Shown: positions 25,801 to 37,300, counted from the first letter of the stretch. The stretch: DNA of 64,000 bases from Odobenus rosmarus divergens (GCF_000321225.1 NW_004450381.1:306451-370450); one strand, 5' to 3'. Notes: a model not told the origin generated them from the sequence alone. Made by a program: numbers and translations.

Positions 25801-28800
25801 CCCTTTCTCTCCCTGGGTGACTGCACAGGTTAGTGAGGATAAAAGGAAAGGAGAGGCTGGTGGAAGGATGGGGTGGGTGGGACACTGTGGCTGGCTGGAG
25901 GGGGTGTCCTGAGGGCACGGGGGCAGGGGGAATGTCTATGGATGGGCCCCAGGGCTTGCTGTGTCAGTTAGCTGGTCAGACAGGCCACCACAGAACCTTG
26001 AAAGGCTACCCAGAGACCAGGACCCAAGGCCAGCAACTGGGGGGTGGGCCTGGGGGAGGCTGTCCCAGGGTCTCAGCCTCTGGGCCCCCATCCTGCCAGG
26101 GGGCTGATCATACCCTGGGCATGAGCCATCTGCCAGTGTGGGATATTCACTTTCCGATTGTTCCTCCAGGCCAGGGGGAAAGTGACGGCATCACCAGCTG
26201 CAAACACGCCTGGGACGTTGGTCTGCATCATCTGTGGGGAGAGGCCCCGGGGCTCTGTGGGTGGGACAGGGGCCTTGGCCAGGACCTGCCACCACCCCCA
26301 GCCCAGCACCCTGCCCGCCCCGCCCAGCCCCACCTTGTTGACAGGGATGAAGCCTCGGGAATCCAGATTGATGCTGCTCTGCCTCAGGAAGCCCGTAGCG
26401 GGCACCGCACCTGACAGGACGGGGGCCACCATGTCCATTCCCTGGTCCCTCCCTTCTCCCGCTTCACTGTCCTCCATGACCCATACCCGTCCCTCACCAT
26501 GGTCCAGCCCCAGACCTATCGTCCAATGGGCTGCCCACCCTGCCGCCTTATGTGTCCTGTCCCCTCTGCCTGGACACCCCCCCCCGCAGGCTGCCGTGCC
26601 TCCCACCCAGCCTCAGCTATCCCCTCCTCTGAGAGACTCCACGAAGCCCCCCGGAAGGGGGGATTGGCATGCCAAACCTCCCCAGCTCCTATGCTGCCAC
26701 CTCCCAGCTCTGTCCCTCCCCAGACTGGCACCTCAACTGGAGCAGGGCCCAATTAGAGGCTTGTTTCTGTCCTGCAGCCCCCCATGGGGCAGGCCGTGGA
26801 GGGATCTGTGGGCAGTGGTCATTGGGAACGTCCTCCGTGCCAAGCCCTGGCTACATGTGCGACACCCACTCCCCAACAGCCCTGCGAAGTGGGAACTGTT
26901 GGGGGGGCCATTTTGTGGATGTGGAGACGGAGGCTCAGGGAGGGGAAGGGGCTGGCCCAAGGCCACTCTGGAGCACGTGCAGGTGCTCGCTGACACCTGC
27001 CTGCCCACCCACTCACCAATGCCCACAACACAGACGTCAGCCCGCACCACCTTGCTGCTCTTCAGCACGACCTCCTTCAGCTGTGGGGAGGGGGCGTGGG
27101 TGGACAGGTCAGCCCAGCTCCTGGGAACGGGGGGGAGGGAGGGGGGAGGAAGGGCCCACCTTTCCCTCCTGGGCCCGCAGCTCGGACACCTCTGTCTGCA
27201 TGTAGAACTTGACCCGGTTGTTCTCAAACATCTGTCAGGGCAGGTGGGCAAGAAGGCCATGGAAGAGGGCATGGCCAGGGGCTGGGCTGGGTGCCTGGGG
27301 TTCCAAGGGCCTGGGTGCCGGGGTGGGCTCACCTTCATGAGGGCACGACCGACACGTTCTCCCAAAAATCTCCTGAAGGGTGTCTCCTCCAGCTCCACCA
27401 CGGACACTGAGTGGGCCTTTTCGGTCAGATAGGCGGCCACCTCCATCCCTGGAGCCAGGGTGGTGGACGGCAGGCTGGCACCCTGCACCTCCCAGGGCCA
27501 CTAGTGTCCCGGGACCGGCCGTCACAGACCATCACCCCCACCAGCCCTGGCTGCTCACCCAGGAAGCCAGCTCCCACGACCACCGCGTTGCGGCCCCGGG
27601 CCAGCCTCACCACACGATTGGCATCTTCAGGGGTCCGGATGGTGAACACATTCTCCACCTCTTTGCCTTTGCAGCTCAGCGTCTTAGGGCTGAGTCGTGG
27701 CCAGCGTCAGTGAGGGGCTCCCGGCACCCCAAGCCCTCCCATCCCGGCTGGTGCCCTGCCGAGGGTCCAGCAGGGGACAACGGGGAGACACCCCCCACCT
27801 GCTCCCTGGTGCGAGCAGCAGCTTGCTGTACTCCAGCTTGAAGCCGTCCTTGAACACGACCTTCTTGTTTCTCACGTCCACTGTGACCACCTGTAACCCC
27901 ACCGGGCAGAGTGTGGGCCTGGGTGTGGACTTGAAGCGGGCTGCCCCTCCCAGCTCCTGCCAGACCCTCTGAGCGCAAGGTTCCACAGGGGCTGGTCCTG
28001 CCACCTGGGTGGTCCTTCCCCCTGGCTTCTCTTTACACTTCAGACACCACCTTCCCCTCAAAGCCATCTTTACGGCTCTCCCGTCCCAGCCCTGAGCAGA
28101 TCTCTGCATGTGCCCATAAGCCTGCCGGGAAGAAGATCCAGTGCTGTCGTCCAGGCCTGGAGCGCCCCAGGGGTGCCTGGACAGCAGGGCCAAAAGGGCA
28201 GGACCCCCCCCCGCCAAACCTCCAGGGGCCCACATGGCCTCACATCACTTGTGGTTCCCACTAAGCCTTCCCAGGTTTATTTCCTAGCCTTGGCCCGGTA
28301 CCTGGGCCTCGGTGAGCACCTCGATGCCATAGGCTCGGAAGAACTCCTTGGGCCTCAGGGCCAGCTGCTCAGGCTGGGCGTCCAGGGACTGCAGGAGATA
28401 GCTATCTTGAGATAAGGCCAGGTGGCCATTGTTCCATTTTGCAACAGAGGACCTGAGGCCTAGGGAGGGTAGGGCTGGGCCCCATCACAAAGGGGCTGCG
28501 GGATAGAAGTCAGCAAGCCCACATCTTTCTGGGGTACCACAGATAGGACTGGCACGAGCAGAGAGGGCAGCCGGCCGGACCCCCAAGGGGCGACAAGCAG
28601 GATGCTGAGAGGGCCTGACTGTGCCCAGGAGGCTAGGGGTCTGGGCCCTGCCTGGGCCCCATTTGCCCCTCCTCCCACCTTGCTGAGCTTAGGTCGGTCG
28701 TAGGGGAGGTGCCGGTCCAGCGTGCACAAGACGATCCTGTCTGAGAACCCCTCCTGCCGCAGTGTCTCCGCACACACTAAGCCAGCCGCACCTGAGGGGA

Positions 28801-31800
28801 GGGTGCCGTGGGTCAGGGACCACCTCTCCCCCACCCCACCCTGCCCCTCATAACCCCACCACCAACCTGCGCCTACAATGAGCACGTTGGTGCTGCTGCT
28901 GTGGCCAGCACTCGGAGAGATACACTTGGCCATCACCTTGGTTCTTCGCTGTAGCTGCAAGGCCTGGGGGTGGCCGGAGAGCAGAAGGCAGCTGGGAGCT
29001 GGAGTCGTGGACATCCTCCCTATGCCATCATCCCAGCAGGCCAGGTCCTGCTGCTGCAGTCCAGCCTCATCCCCACCAGGTAGCCTTTTACTCTGTTCCC
29101 CAGCCACAGGGCCTTTGCACATGCTGATCCCTGGGCCAAGATGCTCTCCTCACTTCTCCCTTTTGCCTGAGCCCCAAGCCACACCCTCACCTGCTTGCTG
29201 GCCCGGACGTACACCTTCTCCTTCTCAATCTTCACCTGCAAGGGCTGTGTTGCTCAGGACCAGGTTTTGGGGTACTCCATCCCCTGCCCTGCACTCCCAG
29301 TCTCCCACCCCACTGCCCGCCTGGCCCCACCTGGAATTTGTGCAGACTGTCCAGGCCAGGGAAGTCCTCCAGGTCACCGGTGCTGATGTTGAAACAGGCA
29401 CCATGCCAGGGGCAGCGCACCCGGCCACGGGACAGCACACCTGGGGGAGGGCAGTGCTGGGCCGGGGCCACCAGCAACAGTCCCTCTCCCCGGTGTCCCA
29501 GCAGTTGCTGGCTCTTCCCCACAGCCCAGGAGACCCCACCGATAGATGAGACCCTGAGGGTCCAAGGAGGACCCAAGCACCCTTCAGGGAGGTCCCACCC
29601 CACCTCCGGTGTGTCCTGGGACAGCTCACCTTTCACCAGGGGCGCGCCATAGTGCGGACACTTGTGGCCCAGAGCGTGGAACTCCCCGTTGTCCTTCACC
29701 AGCAACACCTTCCCCCAGCCCAGCTCCACTTCCCTCATCCTGGGGAGGGGCTGCACTCAGACCTCTGGTGGGCACCCCTTCCCAGAGTCCAGCTTTCTGG
29801 GGAGCAGGCCCAGACCGGAAGAGGCCACGATGGTGGGGGCTGGTGCGGGCGCCGGTCAGGACCCCTTCCAGGCCTCCCAGCCCACCCCATCCAAGGCCTG
29901 CACCTTGCCTTCCCATCTTGGGCCCTCGGATGGCCCCCCGCCTCCCCCAGGCCCAGCACTCACTGGCCATTCTCTAGGTCCTTGACGTGGCAGACGGCGG
30001 CCTCCACACAGTCCTGAGCGCTGGGATAGGGGTGAGGGGCGGGCAGGCGCTCGTCGGCATGGAAGTGGCGGGCTGTGCCGTTACCCTGGTAGGCCCGGGG
30101 GCTGCCCTTCCCACCGGCCAACAGCTCCTCCTTGCCCCGCTCCTTTTCGGGCAGCACCACCTCGATCTTGAGCTCCACTGTGGGCCGGCAGCACATCACT
30201 GTGAGCCCCCCGAGCCCGGTCCACCCCCTTCCCCACCCCACCAGCTCTGGCACTGGCCCTTTGAGTGAGTTCTCCTCCGTGCCTCCACCTTTCCAGAAAG
30301 CCCCCTGCACCATCAGCAGAGAGCCTTAAAACAGGGGAGAAGCAGAACAGAGGCAGCAGGAGGGTGACTTCATCTCTGCATGTTTTCTTTTTCAGTAACA
30401 AATGAGTGACGGGGGGCACTTCGACCCTGACATTGCCTTTTCTCCAAGAATCTATGTGGGGGAAAGAACCCTGGCGCCCTGAGCCCTGCTCGGACTCCAA
30501 CAGCATGGTCCCTGATGGCGGGGACATCCATGAAGGAGCAGGGTACGTGTAGAGTCTGACTCAAGTGAGAACAGGGAGTCCAAACCTGGGTGCGGCTCAT
30601 TTCCCGGCCAGTGAATCTGGGTGATGGCAAACAGACAGTCTGTTGTTCTGTTTGCAACTTTCCCATAGGTTTGAGGTTTTTGTTTTTTAATTAAAAAAAA
30701 AAAATGTATACAATATATTTTCAACTTCTTAAAACAGCTATGCTCACCAATTTAAGAATCCATCATTTGCCAAGCCCTGGGTTTTCAATGTTTTCATGTG
30801 CAGGGGTCTGGGGCCTTGGCCGTGAACCCCACCTGAAGGGGTAGGTGCAGAGGGGGTGCGGGGCCCACCTCTCGAAGCCTCCACACAGAAGACACTTCCC
30901 CAGAGTGCCCATGGGGCCCACTCTAGCAGGCAGTTAGCCAGAGACTGTCGTTTTGTCTTTATATTTTTCTGCATTTTCTACATTCCCTACAATGTGCCTG
31001 GGGTGTTTTTCTAATTAGAAGGGAACAATAAACAGAATTTTTAGCAGCGATAATCCGGCCTCCTGGGCTGAGTGATGGACGCTAAGCCCCTGGCACAGCA
31101 TGGGCCCAATGAGGAAGCAGGAGGTGCCTCTCCCAACTCCCAAGGCACCGGAGCCTCCAGGCCTCTCCCCATTTCACCTCTGATCCCCTCCACCCCAGAC
31201 CTGACCCTCCAGAAACAGAGAACATGGAGTCACACCTCTGGGCCTCTGCCTATGCAGTTCCCTTGGCCTGCCATCCTTCCCAGCCCTGGCTCACTCCTGC
31301 CCATCCACCTGGACAGCTCAGGTGCTGCCTCCTCCAGCTGCCCATTCCCGGCATGTGCCTCATCTTGTGCCATGCTAATCTCCCACCCTGGCCTGGCCTG
31401 GAGCCTGGGAAGGCAGGCCCGCACCCCCTGATCCTCAAGTCCCAGCCCTTAGCCTGGCCCAGGCATGGTAGGGGGCAGGGGTGAAGGTCGGCTCCATGAT
31501 TCCAGCTGGGCAGGAAGGGCCCCAGAGCCCACCACCATGCTGAAGCTGTTGGGTCAGGTTGGGAGGGGGTGTTGAGGGTGGGGTAGGTTCTTTGCCTTCA
31601 TTTTCCGTACTTTATGTAATGGTGTTAGAACGTTTTGAGAAGAATTCAAAAGGAAAATACTCCCAACTCAGCTGACACCAGCTATGTGAACTGTAGAGAG
31701 GAAGCTCACAGGAACAGCCTGGCAGGGGCCCAGTTAACAGCCAAGCCAGACTGTTTGCATCCTCCACCTCCTTCCAGAAGGCTCCAGGAGCTCGCTGATG

Positions 31801-34227
31801 CAGTCTTAACAGGAAGCCATTAAGTCAGATGCAATAGTGGAAAGGTGGATGGAGAGGGGGTCTCTGCTGATCCACAGAGCCAGATGAACCCTAGCCTCAT
31901 GATTCCCAGGAGCCCATGTCACCATGGGCCCCTGCCTTCTCCCCTTTGGACCTCAGATGCCTTCATTATAAAAGAGAGAGAACAGTGCCTACCTCTTTGG
32001 TGATAGTGAATGCCGAAGGATTTAATATATGTAACTCAGAGTAGAAGCTCAACAGATGACGCTGGGTAGTAGCATTTTATTGGTTAGCTCTGAGCCTCCT
32101 GGCAGCCATGGCAAAAAGGGAAAGCCTTTAAGTGGCCCCTGTGGCCTAATCAAAGGCAAGCGACTAGATGCCAAGAGAGCTGCCAGGGTCTGGCCCGGAA
32201 CGCTTCTTACCACAAACACAGAGCCAATGGAACATGGGGAGTGAGCTCAGGAATGTGTGCTGATGTGCTCCAAGCCAGAGTCAAGCAAGATAGAAGGTAA
32301 AGAGTTTGCACAGGGCGCCTGGGTGGCTCAGTCGTTAAGCGTCTGCCTTCGGCTCGGGTCATGATCCCAGGGTCCTGGGATCGAGTCCCACATCGGGCTC
32401 TCTGCTCCGCGGGAAGCCTGCTTCTCCCTCTCCCACTCCCCCTGCTTGTGTTCCTGCTCTCACTGTGTCTCTCTGTCAAATAAATAAATAAAATCTTTAA
32501 GAAAAAAAAAAAAAAGAGAGAGTTTGCACAAAGAGCTTTGGCTTGCTCTGGTCTCCCTGTAGCCCCTCTTGACCCCAGCTGAACTTTTATGGCGCAAATG
32601 TTCTCACTCACACACCCTGAAATTCCCTGAACCTCACCCTTGACCTGCCCAGTGTGGGTGCCTGGGGCCTAAGCTCCTGCCTTCCTGTCATAGCCCTTAC
32701 AGGGGAGTCCTGAAAGCAGGGAGCCTACCTCCCAAAAGAGGGGATAATAATGTTCTGCCCATGCCTCCTTCCGGTGTGCCAGGCCCTGTACTAAGCACAA
32801 CAATGCACATGGGACTGGGGTGGGGGGCAAAATTGTTAGCCCCACTTATACATGAGAACACAGAGGCTCAGAGAGGTGAAGTCAGCCGCCCGAGGCCACA
32901 CAGCCAGAAAGGGGCAGGGCTGGATTTGGGCTCAAGAACGCAAGTTCTTACCACTGCCTCTGGGGCGGTGAGAGCTGCCAACTCCTGACCTGAGAGCTGG
33001 GGGCCAGGGTTCTCAGGCAGGCCAGCCTGTTGAGGTCCCTTAAAGGAAGCTGCAGGTGGTATCCTCTGCTCTTGGCCTCCCCAGACGAGCTAGCATTTTC
33101 CTGCCCACTTCTGGTCGGGGGGAAGGCTGAAGTAAGACAATGGCCATCACTTGCCCAAGTCATACGTGGAGCCAGGAAGGGTGGCGGGATCGGGCCCAGG
33201 GCTGGGTACCCACACCATGGGCCTGGGGGGAGGGACAGCTGGCCCCCGAGGCAGGTGCGGGGCGTTCCCTCTGCCTGGCAGGGCATTAAAGGTCTCCTCT
33301 TGCCCCCAAGTTCTCCCTCAGACCCAGGAAAAGGAGAAAAGGCTCATGTGTTCCAAGGTAATGGAGCTGATGGGTATCAGGTATAAGGGGAGCTCGCTGG
33401 GGCAGGGTGGCCTGGGTGGCAGGTGGGCGGGGCACTGACTGGGCACTAGAGAGGCCTCTCTGGGCCTCCATTTCTTCATCTGTGACATGCCCCCATTCTT
33501 TTGCCTTCCTGAGGGTTGTGAAGAGAGAAGAGGGAAAATAGGGGCTGGAGAGAGAGCCCAACAGACAGAAGTCTCCATGGAGAGCAGACCCAGGCCTCCC
33601 TCAGCACCCGGGAGGCCCCCACCTGGGGCTGGAGCCGCTTGGGCCAGGCAGGGCAGGATTTCCTGCACAAATGGGGAAACTCGGCCCAAGGTCACACAGG
33701 GCATCAGAAGAGGTGAAGAGGGCTGTGATCTGTCCACGCCACCCTCATGGCAACTTCGAGAGGTCAGGCTCATTTTGTAGAGGGGGAAGGAGACTGAGGC
33801 TCAGAGAGATAACTTGCGTGCCCTGGGTCACCCAGTGGCTGAGGGTGTCCTCAGAGTCCCCCTTCCCCAGCCCTGAGGGGAAGGCCCCCCCTGCCCTATC
33901 CTGGAGCCGGAGGAACCCTAACTTCTACTTTCTGAGAAAGGTTCAGCTGCTATTCCCACCAGAAGAACCCAAAGCCCCAAATAAAGAGGGGGACCCATGG
34001 GAGGGGGGCCAAGAGAACGCTCCAGGCCCCCCACCCCCTCCTGCCTGCAGGGAATTAACATTCAGAGCAGGCTGCCGCCCAGCCTGACCTACTTCAGAGG
34101 CAGAGGGGGGAGGGGGAGGAGGAAGGTGGCTGGAGGAGGGAGGGAGGAGGGAGGGAGGGAGGGAGGGCGGGGATGAGGCAAGAAGGGAGGAGGTACCTGG
34201 CTTGGGCTTGGAGAAGCACCCACCCAT
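22825..34227 (-). CDS. AIFM3: AIFM3 (AIF-like), Rieske/FAD-NAD(P) oxidoreductase linked to apoptosis
   Basis: It has 20 coding exons (minus strand): 34197-34227, 29964-30177, 29630-29739, 29331-29440, 29191-29235, 28867-28963, 28679-28791, 28302-28388, 27799-27890, 27559-27689, 27333-27448, 27160-27231, 27017-27080, 26334-26410, 26114-26231, 24774-24872, 24414-24489, 23769-23873, 23092-23112, 22825-22864. Total 1818 nt, 605 aa, equal to the human long form; all introns are GT-AG. The N-terminus MGGCFS fits an acylation signal. A Rieske [2Fe-2S] domain has ligands C109, H111, C128 and H131 (CPH and CPWH). The FAD-binding GAGAAG is at 201-206, the NAD(P)-binding GAGFLG at 339-344, and the second FAD contact AAGDA at about 464-468. 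The C-terminus is LTGKGS. Human AIFL is mitochondrial and promotes caspase-dependent death when overexpressed. Exon 1 is inferred to be untranslated, ending at 37000. Confidence 0.97.
23092..23112 (-). other. AIFM3: AIFM3 21-nt microexon (exon encoding LFVLHS)
   Basis: The acceptor is CGAAAAG, preceded by a CTCTCTCTCTTTCTCTC tract; the donor is GTACGT. The exon is in frame (7 codons), so skipping joins GA to G ACC and shortens the protein from 605 to 598 aa without a shift. If the donor is ignored, the frame runs on to TGA at 23064-23066 with tail YVVLCPSC. Confidence 0.88.
24105..24235 (+). repeat. MIR-like fragment
   Basis: CTAACTGTGTGACCTCCCTC followed by GTAAAGTGGGAGTC matches the MIR core in sense orientation, in an AIFM3 intron. 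Confidence 0.6.
24873..26113 (-). other. AIFM3: AIFM3 intron between the VAAQNML and AHAQG exons
   Basis: A 1.24-kb intron without an exon or a recognisable young repeat. It includes a short TG run near 25640. Confidence 0.7.
26815..26985 (-). repeat. MIR-like fragment
   Basis: Contains ATGTGGAGACGGAGGCTCAG followed by GGGGCTGGCCCAAGGCCAC, complementary to the MIR core, in an AIFM3 intron. Confidence 0.55.
29075..29165 (+). repeat. L2-like fragment
   Basis: CCACAGGGCCTTTGCACATG followed by CTGATCCCTGGGCC is characteristic L2 3'-end wording, in an AIFM3 intron. Confidence 0.55.
31910..32058 (+). repeat. MIR-like fragment
   Basis: Sense MIR wording: TTCATTATAAAAGAGAG, ACAGTGCCTACCTC, then GTAGAAGCTCAACAGATG. 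Confidence 0.55.
32313..32516 (+). repeat. Can-SINE, young, perfect target-site duplication
   Basis: Full-length copy from GGGCGCCTGGGTGGCTCAG to a 3' A-tail. AGAGTTTGCACA at 32301-32312 is repeated exactly at 32519-32530. Confidence 0.96.
32825..32960 (-). repeat. MIR-like fragment
   Basis: CAGAGGCTCAGAGAGGTGAA followed by CCGAGGCCACACAGCCAG and GGATTTGGGCTCAAG is complementary to the MIR core. Confidence 0.6.
33640..33850 (-). repeat. MIR-like fragments
   Basis: Two successive reverse-MIR segments: GGGGAAACTCGGCCCAAGGT at about 33670 and GACTGAGGCTCAGAGAGATA at about 33792. Confidence 0.55.
34105..34190 (+). repeat. G/A-rich GGGA tract beside the AIFM3 exon-2 donor
   Basis: Repeated GGGA/GGAGG units lie 7-90 bp inside AIFM3 intron 2. 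They are C/T-rich on the transcript strand. The plus strand has many G3 runs with quadruplex potential. Confidence 0.75.
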
Positions 34228-34372
34228 GGCGAGTGACCCACAGATGAATGGGGGGCAGATTCACAGATGGTAGGCTGTGGGAGGCCTAGGGTGCCCCCGG
34301 CAGTGGGGCTGGACTCCCCAGGGCCCTTAGAGATTCTGGAGCTGCCATCTCAGCTGGAGCTGCCACCAGGAC
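34197..34372 (-). other. AIFM3: AIFM3 exon 2 (5' UTR plus first 31 coding bases)
   Basis: A strong acceptor, TCTCTTCTGCAG, ends at 34373, giving 145 nt of 5' UTR before the ATG at 34225-34227. The exon ends at the donor GTACCT. The coding start GGCGAGTGACCC complement context is CACTCGCCATGG, a good initiation context. Confidence 0.75.
34286..34348 (-). CDS. Upstream ORF in the AIFM3 5' UTR (20 codons)
   Basis: ATG at 34346-34348 (context GAGATGG, favourable) reads 20 codons to TAG at 34286-34288, ending 58 nt before the AIFM3 start codon. The peptide is Ala/Pro/Leu-rich with no known family. If exon 2 is used as inferred, this uORF could lower translation of AIFM3. Existence in the mRNA is inference. 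Confidence 0.4.
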   Translation of the reverse strand: MAAPESLRALGSPAPLPGAP

Positions 34373-36998
34373 CTGCAGAAGAGACAAGGGGCATCTGTAG
34401 GGACCAGGGCTTTGATGGGGGTTGTGGGGAGAGATACAGAGAGATGGAGACAGACTGGGTGGGGGTGGGGGTGGGGGCTTCTGGGAGATGCACACATTTG
34501 AGCTGGGAGCCACTGCATGTAGGGGACCCTGGGAGGCACCTCCCTTTTGAGGCCCTCCAGGCTCCCTACCCTCTCTCTCCCCTCCCATTTTTACCTGTGG
34601 CCTGTGCCAGCTGCCTAGGGGGCCCTCTGCTCCGGATCTCAGCCTCTCTCTCTTTTTTTTTTTTAATAATTTTTATTGTTATGTTAATCACCATACATTA
34701 CATCATTAGTTTTTGATGTAGTGTTCCATGATTAGATCTCAGCCTCTCTTTTAGGTCCAGCCCCACAGCTGCCTTGTGGGGTAAATCCTGATTTCTGCAG
34801 CCCACTGGAAAGCCAGCAGCCTGGGAGCTCTGGGACCCTCCATTCTTCAGGGAGGCCACCATGCCTGGGGTCCAAACCCAGGTCCCCTCAGGCAGATCAG
34901 AGCCCTCCTGATCCTGGGGTTTCTCCTTCCTACAATGGGGGTGACATTTAGTTCTCCTGGGCTCTGGCCCCCACTCTGGCTGGCAGCCCCTGGATACGCA
35001 CCTCCTCCAGGGGCAACCACTGCTTCTTCCTCCCAGACCAGCAGTGGATGGAGGCTTCCCAGCCCTGGAAGGCCGGGCAGAGGAGGCAGGGGTCCAAGAG
35101 GCCGCCCAGCCTCCACCCCTCCTCCCAGTGTGAGTGGGGCCAGGAGAGGCTGGGGGGTGGGGTGGGGTTGGGCTGGGCCAGTCCGCTGGTCCCCAGGGAA
35201 ACCCAGCTCCATGGTGAACAGAAGTGGGCGGCCAGCCCAGGCCTGATGAAGTTGGGGGAGAAGGAGGCCAGGCACACAGCCCATGCCCAACAGCCATGAG
35301 CTCCCACCCTGTACACAGCCCCCCACTTCACAAATGCCCTCCAGGCCTGTGGTGCTGAGATCACATCCAACAGCAGATGGAGAAACTGAGAGGCCAAGGG
35401 CTTGCCAAGGTCAAGCAGCAGGAAGGGTGCTTCCTACCTTCCAGGTGACCTCCTACCTCCCTCCCCCCTTGGTTAGTTTCAAGATGGGCAGGAACCCAGG
35501 AAGCCCCCATATCACCCTGCAAGCCACAGGGCTGGGGGAGAGGTCACCAGATCAGCAAAGAGATCCCTGCAGCCAAAGAGTCCTCAAGGCCACAGGGTGT
35601 GGGCCTTCCGGAGGATGCAGCTTACAGACTCAACTTTGGAAGGCCTGGGACAAAGGTGTAGCTGGCCTGTTTACAAATGACCTCCCCCCAGTCCATCCCA
35701 CTGTCATCCCCCCTGTGTCCCCTGGAGGTTCTCCCTGAAGTCTAACTTGAGGTGGGGCTGAGGCCTACTTGGTCTTGCCCAGATCCCAGCAAGGGCTTTG
35801 AGTGGGTGCCTGAGCGCAAGGGGGCCAAGAAGACAGGAGGAAAAGTTGGGGAGGACCATCTACTGCCTGGCATCTGATGTTATCTGCGCTAGAGGCACCC
35901 ATTACAGTTCAGGAGGCAGTGACAGCCAAAGGCCAACTGGGCATACCGATACTCCTTCCCCCACTCATCACCAAGGCAGATCTGTAAGACTTGGCCACCC
36001 CTGCCCTGCCTGGCCCCTCCCTGGGCACAAGGGGGCCCTCCCCAGATCCCGGCTTCTCCTCCGGCTCAGCCCTGCCCACCTCCTTCCTGCCTGGCCTCAG
36101 GCTTCACCTGCTGGGCCACAGATGTCTGAAAATGTGGGACCCCCACTTGCTGTCAAGTGCCTGTCTGGGCGGTTTCTCCCTTCCCAGGTGCCCAGGGGTC
36201 CTAGACCCTCCAGGGCCTTGGGCCTGGAAAGAGATTTGCTGGGGATTGAACCTCCTCCAGGCCTACTGTGTGCAGGGGGGCTTGGAGCCCTGTTGCCTCA
36301 AAGGCAAAGGTTCTTGACTGTGGACCAGCTGGAGGCGCCCCCAAGATTTTGTAGAGTGCTGTCCCTCGCCCACAAGCGACCCAGTGCTGAAAAGTTGTAA
36401 CAGTGCCCAAGTGCTATCGGACCCACCAGGAACCTGTGTCGTGATTCATGGGGACAACGTCCCCCCAGGCCAGTGCAGCCTGGGCAGAAACGGGGGGCGG
36501 GGGTGCTGTCCAGTTGGGGCCCTCAGAGGCTTCCAGCCTTCCTCGGAATGGCAATCAAGTTTGAGGGGTGTCTGCCCTCACCTGCTCCCCCGCGGGGCTC
36601 AGGTGCAAGCCTCCCGCGCACTCTCCCTTCCTTTGCACGTGCAGTCCCCTCTATCTGGGAAAACCTTTCCAGCGGCCTTCCCGCTCTTCCAGGTGTCCTC
36701 ACCAAACCGGGCGGCCCCGGAAGGGGGACGGGCACACAGTAGGGCGCCAGGGCGAGCGGGGAAGGGCCCGGGCCGAGGAGGGGAGAAGGAAGAGAGGCGC
36801 TTCAGCCCCCAGCTTGTCTCTCTCCCCCTCCGGCTGCCTACCCCAGCCCCCATCGCGCCGGCCCCGGGTCCGAGACCTGCGAGCGCGCCCGCTGGCCCGG
36901 GGCAAGGAGGCAGAGGGGCCGGGAACCGGCAGCCGAGGGGGGTGGCGGGGTCGGGGGCCGGGGGTCCTGGGGGCTGGGGTCCCCGGGGCGGGCGCTCA
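34373..36998 (-). other. AIFM3: Putative AIFM3 intron 1
   Basis: Lies between the inferred untranslated exon 1 donor (CCCAG|GTGAGC, exon ending at 37000) and the exon 2 acceptor. It contains a tiny young L1 piece (34650-34734) and MIR-like sequence near 35340-35430. No coding exon was found. Confidence 0.55.
34650..34734 (-). repeat. 5'-truncated L1 3' end (85 bp) with target-site duplication
   Basis: The poly-T is followed by the carnivore L1 3'-end sequence (GTTAATCACCATACATTACA, TTTTTGATGTAGTGTTCCAT). GATCTCAGCCTCTCT at 34635-34649 is repeated exactly at 34735-34749. Confidence 0.9.
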
Positions 36999-37300
36999 CC
37001 TGGGCTCGGCGCGGGCCTCCGCTCTGGAGCCGCTCGGGGCCGCGGCCGCGGGGGGGGGAGTGGGGGGGGGAGGAGCGGGCGGGGGCGGGGCCGGCGCTGC
37101 AGCGACACTGCGGCCGGAGAGCCCGCGGCGCCCAGCACCGCCCCGCCGGGTCCCTGCTGGTAGATGGGGGTCGGTCCCGGGTCAGGGGCCGGGCCGGTGG
37201 CCTCGGAGTCCCATGCGGGTCGCGGGGTGTGGGGGAGGCATTCGGGGGCCCTTCTAGTCGTGGACGCCCCCAGCGGGGTCTGGGTTCCCGGGGGTCCTCT
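36700..37300 (-). promoter_or_regulatory. AIFM3: AIFM3 CpG-island promoter and untranslated exon 1
   Basis: Very CpG- and G-rich block. The minus-strand donor CAG|GTGAGC (exon end 37000) suits a 5' untranslated exon. A run of G-tracts at 37050-37090 has quadruplex potential. Frames across this block are compositional and do not encode a recognisable protein. Confidence 0.65.

Larger units (their letters stand above)
30178..34196 (-). other. AIFM3: AIFM3 intron 2 (about 4 kb)
   Basis: Joins the short MGGCFSKPKP exon to the Rieske-proximal exon. It holds one young SINE (32313-32516), several MIR-like pieces (31910-32058, 32825-32960, 33640-33850) and a G/A-rich tract at 34105-34190. No coding exon is seen. 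Confidence 0.85.

Noticed and set aside
26158..27432. 424-codon plus-strand open frame
   Set aside because: Antisense to AIFM3 exons. It crosses their splice sites and has no recognisable domain.
36384..37257. Long plus-strand frames over the AIFM3 CpG island
   Set aside because: Low-complexity Arg/Gly/Pro translation of G-rich DNA. Stop codons are rare simply because of base composition.
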